Part shown: positions 55,423-64,000 of the stretch, piece after piece
How positions within the stretch are numbered: the stretch's first letter is position 1
Layout: every line of letters begins with the position of its first letter
DNA from: Siphonodentalium dalli
Lineage: Eukaryota > Mollusca > Scaphopoda > Gadilida > Siphonodentaliidae
Reading direction: 5' to 3'
Length of the DNA: 64,000 nucleotides
Assembly: GCA_032622095.1 (NCBI GenBank)
Contig: CP136068.1
Location: 11,763,729 to 11,827,728 of the forward strand
The notes under the pieces: generated by a model
The model's database searches: none
What the model saw: the letters and a program-made list of their open reading frames with translations, nothing else
What the model was told of the DNA's origin: nothing
Made by a program: the position numbers and the translations under genes

Positions 55423-58400
55423 GTTGACAAAAAAATTGGAAACCATAGTATTTTGAGACGTAGCGTACGAAATGTCACGAAACCACAAACCGGAAGTCAA
55501 AGGTCACCTGGCACTATTTCCTGTTATTAAACGAACGTTTAATATCACAATTTATAGAATGGGTTTATTGAATGGAATAACGGTAGGATCATGTAATAAA
55601 TAGAGGATCTACAACGAGTCCCCAGTTTATAGCGGAATTTACAAAACGAGTCCAGTAAATTAGGTCTGGACCGAGCCTTTGGCTCGGTCCAGACCTAATT
55701 TACTGGACGAGTTTTATAAATTCCGCTATAATCTTGAGACGAGTTGTAGATTCTATTTATTACATGATCCAAAACCTTGACAAAACATACTTAAATCAAC
55801 AAATGGGACGCGAAACTAACATCAACTTGTATAAGGCATGCGATGACGTTTCACACAACGCTGCGTTGTTTGCCCGCGCAAAGAAATAGTCCCAGATAAA
55901 TAAAGACTATTTGGCGTATTTAATGGCGTATATTTAATGACAATACTTTTCAAACTCTTCATTCATCATAGTTTGTTGACAAAAAAATTGGAAACCATAG
56001 TATTTTGAGACGTAGCGTACGAAATGTCACGAAACCACAAACCGGAAGTCAAAGGTCACCTGGCACTATTTCCTGTTATTAAACGAACGTTTAATATCAC
56101 AATTTATAGAATGGGTTTATTGAATGGAATAACGGTAGGATCATGTAATAAATAGAGGATCTACAACGAGTCCCCAGTTTATAGCGGAATTTACAAAACG
56201 AGTCCAGTAAATTAGGTCTGGACCGAGCCTTTGGCTCGGTCCAGACCTAATTTACTGGACGAGTTTTATAAATTCCGCTATAATCTTGAGACGAGTTGTA
56301 GATTCTATTTATTACATGATCCAAAACCTTGACAAAACATACTTAAATCAACAAATGGGACGCGAAACTAACATCAACTTCTATAAGGCATGCGATGACG
56401 TTTCACACAACGCTGCGTTGTTTGCCCGCGCAAAGAAATAGTCCCAGATAAATAAAGACTATTTGGCGTATTTAATGGCGTATATTTAATCAAATTTTAA
56501 TGACAATACTTTTCAAACTCTTCATTCATCATAGTTTGTTGACAAAAAAATTGGAAACCATAGTATTTTGAGACGTAGCGTACGAAATGTCACGAAACCA
56601 CAAACCGGAAGTCAAAGGTCACCTGGCACTATTTCCTGTTATTAAACGAACGTTTAATATCACAATTTATAGAATGGGTTTATTGAATGGAATAACGGTA
56701 GGATCATGTAATAAATAGAGGATCTACAACGAGTCCCCAGTTTATAGCGGAATTTACAAAACGAGTCCAGTAAATTAGGTCTGGACCGAGCCTTTGGCTC
56801 GGTCCAGACCTAATTTACTGGACGAGTTTTATAAATTCCGCTATAATCTTGAGACGAGTTGTAGATTCTATTTATTACATGATCCAAAACCTTGACAAAA
56901 CATACTTAAATCAACAAATGGGACGCGAAACTAACATCAACTTGTATAAGGCATGCGATGACGTTTCACACAACGCTGCGTTGTTTGCCCGCGCAAAGAA
57001 ATAGTCCCAGATAAATAAAGACTATTTGGCGTATTTAATGGCGTATATTTAATGACAATACTTTTCAAACTCTTCATTCATCATAGTTTGTTGACAAAAA
57101 AATTGGAAACCATAGTATTTTGAGACGTAGCGTACGAAATGTCACGAAACCACAAACCGGAAGTCAAAGGTCACCTGGCACTATTTCCTGTTATTAAACG
57201 AACGTTTAATATCACAATTTATAGAATGGGTTTATTGAATGGAATAACGGTAGGATCATGTAATAAATAGAGGATCTACAACGAGTCCCCAGTTTATAGC
57301 GGAATTTACAAAACGAGTCCAGTAAATTAGGTCTGGACCGAGCCTTTGGCTCGGTCCAGACCTAATTTACTGGACGAGTTTTATAAATTCCGCTATAATC
57401 TTGAGACGAGTTGTAGATTCTATTTATTACATGATCCAAAACCTTGACAAAACATACTTAAATCAACAAATGGGACGCGAAACTAACATCAACTTCTATA
57501 AGGCATGCGATGACGTTTCACACAACGCTGCGTTGTTTGCCCGCGCAAAGAAATAGTCCCAGATAAATAAAGACTATTTGGCGTATTTAATGGCGTATAT
57601 TTAATCAAATTTTAATGACAATACTTTTCAAACTCTTCATTCATCATAGTTTGTTGACAAAAAAATTGGAAACCATAGTATTTTGAGACGTAGCGTACGA
57701 AATGTCACGAAACCACAAACCGGAAGTCAAAGGTCACCTGGCACTATTTCCTGTTATTAAACGAACGTTTAATATCACAATTTATAGAATGGGTTTATTG
57801 AATGGAATAACGGTAGGATCATGTAATAAATAGAGGATCTACAACGAGTCCCCAGTTTATAGCGGAATTTACAAAACGAGTCCAGTAAATTAGGTCTGGA
57901 CCGAGCCTTTGGCTCGGTCCAGACCTAATTTACTGGACGAGTTTTATAAATTCCGCTATAATCTTGAGACGAGTTGTAGATTCTATTTATTACATGATCC
58001 AAAACCTTGACAAAACATACTTAAATCAACAAATGGGACGCGAAACTAACATCAACTTGTATAAGGCATGCGATGACGTTTCACACAACGCTGCGTTGTT
58101 TGCCCGCGCAAAGAAATAGTCCCAGATAAATAAAGACTATTTGGCGTATTTAATGGCGTATATTTAATGACAATACTTTTCAAACTCTTCATTCATCATA
58201 GTTTGTTGACAAAAAAATTGGAAACCATAGTATTTTGAGACGTAGCGTACGAAATGTCACGAAACCACAAACCGGAAGTCAAAGGTCACCTGGCACTATT
58301 TCCTGTTATTAAACGAACGTTTAATATCACAATTTATAGAATGGGTTTATTGAATGGAATAACGGTAGGATCATGTAATAAATAGAGGATCTACAACGAG

Positions 58401-58767
58401 TCCCCAGTTTATAGCGGAATTTACAAAACGAGTCCAGTAAATTAGGTCTGGACCGAGCCTTTGGCTCGGTCCAGACCTAATTTACTGGACGAGTTTTATA
58501 AATTCCGCTATAATCTTGAGACGAGTTGTAGATTCTATTTATTACATGATCCAAAACCTTGACAAAACATACTTAAATCAACAAATGGGACGCGAAACTA
58601 ACATCAACTTCTATAAGGCATGCGATGACGTTTCACACAACGCTGCGTTGTTTGCCCGCGCAAAGAAATAGTCCCAGATAAATAAAGACTATTTGGCGTA
58701 TTTAATGGCGTATATTTAATCAAATTTTAATGACAATACTTTTCAAACTCTTCATTCATCATAGTTT
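55423..58767 (+). repeat. 1,115-bp Sg-L dimer, three copies
   Basis: Dimers start at 55423, 56538 and 57653, each a 552-bp unit with TTGTAT followed by a 563-bp unit. Exact 1,115-bp spacing continues to the Sg unit at 58768, which is followed by S instead of L. Confidence 0.88.
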
Positions 58768-59871
58768 GTTGACAAAAAAATTGGAAACCATAGTATTTTG
58801 AGACGTAGCGTACGAAATGTCACGAAACCACAAACCGGAAGTCAAAGGTCACCTGGCACTATTTCCTGTTATTAAACGAACGTTTAATATCACAATTTAT
58901 AGAATGGGTTTATTGAATGGAATAACGGTAGGATCATGTAATAAATAGAGGATCTACAACGAGTCCCCAGTTTATAGCGGAATTTACAAAACGAGTCCAG
59001 TAAATTAGGTCTGGACCGAGCCTTTGGCTCGGTCCAGACCTAATTTACTGGACGAGTTTTATAAATTCCGCTATAATCTTGAGACGAGTTGTAGATTCTA
59101 TTTATTACATGATCCAAAACCTTGACAAAACATACTTAAATCAACAAATGGGACGCGAAACTAACATCAACTTGTATAAGGCATGCGATGACGTTTCACA
59201 CAACGCTGCGTTGTTTGCCCGCGCAAAGAAATAGTCCCAGATAAATAAAGACTATTTGGCGTATTTAATGGCGTATATTTAATGACAATACTTTTCAAAC
59301 TCTTCATTCATCATAGTTTGTTGACAAAAAAATTGGAAACCATAGTATTTTGAGACGTAGCGTACGAAATGTCACGAAACCACAAACCGGAAGTCAAAGG
59401 TCACCTGGCACTATTTCCTGTTATTAAACGAACGTTTAATATCACAATTTATAGAATGGGTTTATTGAATGGAATAACGGTAGGATCATGTAATAAATAG
59501 AGGATCTACAACGAGTCCCCAGTTTATAGCGGAATTTACAAAACGAGTCCAGTAAATTAGGTCTGGACCGAGCCTTTGGCTCGGTCCAGACCTAATTTAC
59601 TGGACGAGTTTTATAAATTCCGCTATAATCTTGAGACGAGTTGTAGATTCTATTTATTACATGATCCAAAACCTTGACAAAACATACTTAAATCAACAAA
59701 TGGGACGCGAAACTAACATCAACTTCTATAAGGCATGCGATGACGTTTCACACAACGCTGCGTTGTTTGCCCGCGCAAAGAAATAGTCCCAGATAAATAA
59801 AGACTATTTGGCGTATTTAATGGCGTATATTTAATGACAATACTTTTCAAACTCTTCATTCATCATAGTTT

Positions 59872-62800
59872 GTTGACAAAAAAATTGGAAACCATAGTAT
59901 TTTGAGACGTAGCGTACGAAATGTCACGAAACCACAAACCGGAAGTCAAAGGTCACCTGGCACTATTTCCTGTTATTAAACGAACGTTTAATATCACAAT
60001 TTATAGAATGGGTTTATTGAATGGAATAACGGTAGGATCATGTAATAAATAGAGGATCTACAACGAGTCCCCAGTTTATAGCGGAATTTACAAAACGAGT
60101 CCAGTAAATTAGGTCTGGACCGAGCATTTGGCTCGGTCCAGACCTAATTTACTGGACGAGTTTTATAAATTCCGCTATAATCTTGAGACGAGTTGTAGAT
60201 TCTATTTATTACATGATCCAAAACCTTGACAAAACATACTTAAATCAACAAATGGGACGCGAAACTAACATCAACTTCTATAAGGCATGCGATGACGTTT
60301 CACACAACGCTGCGTTGTTTGCCCGCGCAAAGAAATAGTCCCAGATAAATAAAGACTATTTGGCGTATTTAATGGCGTATATTTAATCAAATTTTAATGA
60401 CAATACTTTTCAAACTCTTCATTCATCATAGTTTGTTGACAAAAAAATTGGAAACCATAGTATTTTGAGACGTAGCGTACGAAATGTCACGAAACCACAA
60501 ACCGGAAGTCAAAGGTCACCTGGCACTATTTCCTGTTATTAAACGAACGTTTAATATCACAATTTATAGAATGGGTTTATTGAATGGAATAACGGTAGGA
60601 TCATGTAATAAATAGAGGATCTACAACGAGTCCCCAGTTTATAGCGGAATTTACAAAACGAGTCCAGTAAATTAGGTCTGGACCGAGCCTTTGGCTCGGT
60701 CCAGACCTAATTTACTGGACGAGTTTTATAAATTCCGCTATAATCTTGAGACGAGTTGTAGATTCTATTTATTACATGATCCAAAACCTTGACAAAACAT
60801 ACTTAAATCAACAAATGGGACGCGAAACTAACATCAACTTCTATAAGGCATGCGATGACGTTTCACACAACGCTGCGTTGTTTGCCCGCGCAAAGAAATA
60901 GTCCCAGATAAATAAAGACTATTTGGCGTATTTAATGGCGTATATTTAATGACAATACTTTTCAAACTCTTCATTCATCATAGTTTGTTGACAAAAAAAT
61001 TGGAAACCATAGTATTTTGAGACGTAGCGTACGAAATGTCACGAAACCACAAACCGGAAGTCAAAGGTCACCTGGCACTATTTCCTGTTATTAAACGAAC
61101 GTTTAATATCACAATTTATAGAATGGGTTTATTGAATGGAATAACAGTAGGATCATGTAATAAATAGAGGATCTACAACGAGTCCCCAGTTTATAGCGGA
61201 ATTTACAAAACGAGTCCAGTAAATTAGGTCTGGACCGAGCCTTTGGCTCGGTCCAGACCTAATTTACTGGACGAGTTTTATAAATTCCGCTATAATCTTG
61301 AGACGAGTTGTAGATTCTATTTATTACATGATCCAAAACCTTGACAAAACATACTTAAATCAACAAATGGGACGCGAAACTAACATCAACTTCTATAAGG
61401 CATGCGATGACGTTTCACACAACGCTGCGTTGTTTGCCCGCGCAAAGAAATAGTCCCAGATAAATAAAGACTATTTGGCGTATTTAATGGCGTATATTTA
61501 ATCAAATTTTAATGACAATACTTTTCAAACTCTTCATTCATCATAGTTTGTTGACAAAAAAATTGGAAACCATAGTATTTTGAGACGTAGCGTACGAAAT
61601 GTCACGAAACCACAAACCGGAAGTCAAAGGTCACCTGGCACTATTTCCTGTTATTAAACGAACGTTTAATATCACAATTTATAGAATGGGTTTATTGAAT
61701 GGAATAACGGTAGGATCATGTAATAAATAGAGGATCTACAACGAGTCCCCAGTTTATAGCGGAATTTACAAAACGAGTCCAGTAAATTAGGTCTGGACCG
61801 AGCATTTGGCTCGGTCCAGACCTAATTTACTGGACGAGTTTTATAAATTCCGCTATAATCTTGAGACGAGTTGTAGATTCTATTTATTACATGATCCAAA
61901 ACCTTGACAAAACATACTTAAATCAACAAATGGGACGCGAAACTAACATCAACTTCTATAAGGCATGCGATGACGTTTCACACAACGCTGCGTTGTTTGC
62001 CCGCGCAAAGAAATAGTCCCAGATAAATAAAGACTATTTGGCGTATTTAATGGCGTATATTTAATCAAATTTTAATGACAATACTTTTCAAACTCTTCAT
62101 TCATCATAGTTTGTTGACAAAAAAATTGGAAACCATAGTATTTTGAGACGTAGCGTACGAAATGTCACGAAACCACAAACCGGAAGTCAAAGGTCACCTG
62201 GCACTATTTCCTGTTATTAAACGAACGTTTAATATCACAATTTATAGAATGGGTTTATTGAATGGAATAACGGTAGGATCATGTAATAAATAGAGGATCT
62301 ACAACGAGTCCCCAGTTTATAGCGGAATTTACAAAACGAGTCCAGTAAATTAGGTCTGGACCGAGCCTTTGGCTCGGTCCAGACCTAATTTACTGGACGA
62401 GTTTTATAAATTCCGCTATAATCTTGAGACGAGTTGTAGATTCTATTTATTACATGATCCAAAACCTTGACAAAACATACTTAAATCAACAAATGGGACG
62501 CGAAACTAACATCAACTTCTATAAGGCATGCGATGACGTTTCACACAACGCTGCGTTGTTTGCCCGCGCAAAGAAATAGTCCCAGATAAATAAAGACTAT
62601 TTGGCGTATTTAATGGCGTATATTTAATGACAATACTTTTCAAACTCTTCATTCATCATAGTTTGTTGACAAAAAAATTGGAAACCATAGTATTTTGAGA
62701 CGTAGCGTACGAAATGTCACGAAACCACAAACCGGAAGTCAAAGGTCACCTGGCACTATTTCCTGTTATTAAACGAACGTTTAATATCACAATTTATAGA

Positions 62801-63227
62801 ATGGGTTTATTGAATGGAATAACAGTAGGATCATGTAATAAATAGAGGATCTACAACGAGTCCCCAGTTTATAGCGGAATTTACAAAACGAGTCCAGTAA
62901 ATTAGGTCTGGACCGAGCCTTTGGCTCGGTCCAGACCTAATTTACTGGACGAGTTTTATAAATTCCGCTATAATCTTGAGACGAGTTGTAGATTCTATTT
63001 ATTACATGATCCAAAACCTTGACAAAACATACTTAAATCAACAAATGGGACGCGAAACTAACATCAACTTCTATAAGGCATGCGATGACGTTTCACACAA
63101 CGCTGCGTTGTTTGCCCGCGCAAAGAAATAGTCCCAGATAAATAAAGACTATTTGGCGTATTTAATGGCGTATATTTAATCAAATTTTAATGACAATACT
63201 TTTCAAACTCTTCATTCATCATAGTTT
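59872..63227 (+). repeat. 1,678-bp trimer, two copies
   Basis: Trimers at 59872-61549 and 61550-63227 each run L, S, La. The first unit of each has GAGCATTTGGCTC, a C-to-A change that unpairs the base pair next to the loop; I saw this change only in these two units. The third unit has ACAGTAGG. Confidence 0.88.
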
Positions 63228-63779
63228 GTTGACAAAAAAATTGGAAACCATAGTATTTTGAGACGTAGCGTACGAAATGTCACGAAACCACAAACCGGAA
63301 GTCAAAGGTCACCTGGCACTATTTCCTGTTATTAAACGAACGTTTAATATCACAATTTATAGAATGGGTTTATTGAATGGAATAACGGTAGGATCATGTA
63401 ATAAATAGAGGATCTACAACGAGTCCCCAGTTTATAGCGGAATTTACAAAACGAGTCCAGTAAATTAGGTCTGGACCGAGCCTTTGGCTCGGTCCAGACC
63501 TAATTTACTGGACGAGTTTTATAAATTCCGCTATAATCTTGAGACGAGTTGTAGATTCTATTTATTACATGATCCAAAACCTTGACAAAACATACTTAAA
63601 TCAACAAATGGGACGCGAAACTAACATCAACTTGTATAAGGCATGCGATGACGTTTCACACAACGCTGCGTTGTTTGCCCGCGCAAAGAAATAGTCCCAG
63701 ATAAATAAAGACTATTTGGCGTATTTAATGGCGTATATTTAATGACAATACTTTTCAAACTCTTCATTCATCATAGTTT

Positions 63780-64000
63780 GTTGACAAAAAAATTGGAAAC
63801 CATAGTATTTTGAGACGTAGCGTACGAAATGTCACGAAACCACAAACCGGAAGTCAAAGGTCACCTGGCACTATTTCCTGTTATTAAACGAACGTTTAAT
63901 ATCACAATTTATAGAATGGGTTTATTGAATGGAATAACGGTAGGATCATGTAATAAATAGAGGATCTACAACGAGTCCCCAGTTTATAGCGGAATTTACA
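63780..64000 (+). repeat. Partial monomer at right edge (unit 116)
   Basis: The first 221 bp of a standard unit, cut by the window within the left arm of the inverted repeat. The array therefore continues beyond the window. Confidence 0.97.

Larger units (their letters stand above)
1..64000 (+). repeat. Satellite array of ~552-bp monomers filling the window
   Basis: Every position belongs to a direct tandem repeat. Taking the motif GTTGACAAAAA as unit start, there are 115 complete units and one partial unit. Lengths are 552 (62 units), 563 or 564 (36), 540 (5), 539 (4), 545 (2), 553 (2), 566 (2), 550 and 551 (1 each), summing exactly to 63,779 bp. Units differ by only a few substitutions and a handful of recurrent indels, so amplification or homogenisation is recent. 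All units share one orientation and neither array end is visible. Long homogeneous arrays with higher-order repeats are known for eukaryotic satellites; no species or named satellite family was recognised. Confidence 0.98.
12630..64000 (+). repeat. Domain B: 92 units of S, L, D and X classes plus a partial unit
   Basis: S (552 bp) 49 units, L (563 or 564) 36, D (540) 5, X (566) 2. L starts: 13170, 14285, 17044, 18159, 19274, 22033, 23162, 24277, 25392, 27611, 28726, 29841, 33152, 34281, 35396, 36511, 39834, 40949, 42064, 44823, 45938, 46501, 47064, 48179, 49294, 49857, 50972, 53192, 53756, 55975, 57090, 58205, 59872, 60987, 61550, 62665. L units are never adjacent before 45938, but adjacent pairs or runs occur after it. 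Most of the domain alternates S and L, suggesting an older S-L dimer later reshuffled by unequal exchange. Confidence 0.92.

Noticed and set aside
1-64000. CRISPR array
   Set aside because: Repeats are about 552 bp with no unique spacers; the entire unit is conserved, and no cas-like gene is present.
1-64000. Assembly artefact producing a false repeat
   Set aside because: Not excluded without reads, but structured higher-order repeats with private variants (for example at 9885 and 30065) are not expected from simple assembler looping.

Overview
The whole window is one uninterrupted, head-to-tail satellite array. The monomer is about 552 bp, and the window holds 115 complete copies plus a 221-bp partial copy at the right edge (63780-64000). 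All copies lie in the same orientation. I found no non-repeat DNA, no array boundary, no RNA gene, no recognisable protein-coding gene and no CRISPR array. Hand-counted G+C of the first unit is about 37 percent. CpG is not depleted (about 26 per unit against roughly 19 expected). A homogeneous tens-of-kilobases array with layered higher-order repeats (HORs) is typical of eukaryotic nuclear satellite DNA, for example centromeric, pericentromeric or subtelomeric. I cannot name the species, and a very large viral or extrachromosomal repeat cannot be excluded from sequence alone.

Each monomer has the same layout, given here for unit 2 (553-1104). It begins with an A-tract region and a small 20-bp dyad (655-674). 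A 185-bp imperfect inverted repeat follows (716-900), centred on a perfect 59-bp hairpin of 28-bp arms and a TTT loop (780-838). Next is a unique segment with a 15-bp dyad (985-999), then an AT-rich tail (about 1036-1104) where length variants arise. Within the inverted repeat, four ACGAGT hexamers sit at exactly mirrored positions but all point the same way. They are the main places where the two arms fail to match.

Two domains differ in composition. Domain A (1-12629, 23 units) has units with a damaged or altered palindrome centre (lengths 539, 545, 550, 551, 553) and a 4-unit HOR of 2,195 bp. Domain B (12630 to the right edge, 92 complete units) is built from 552-bp (S), 563-bp (L, an extra 11 bp in the tail), 540-bp (D, a 12-bp tail deletion) and two 566-bp units (X, palindrome expansion). 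Domain B contains a roughly 19-22-unit HOR (copies at 16492-27058, 27059-39281 and a truncated one at 39282-46500), a 1,115-bp S-L dimer repeated three times (55423-58767) and a 1,678-bp trimer repeated twice (59872-63227).

Nothing here reads as an operon or multi-gene system. The most notable content is the array itself: a hairpin carried once per unit, a centre that flips, shrinks and expands, and four same-direction hexamers that persist while the palindrome around them changes. These fit a protein-binding or replication/recombination module amplified as a satellite, but that function is inference.
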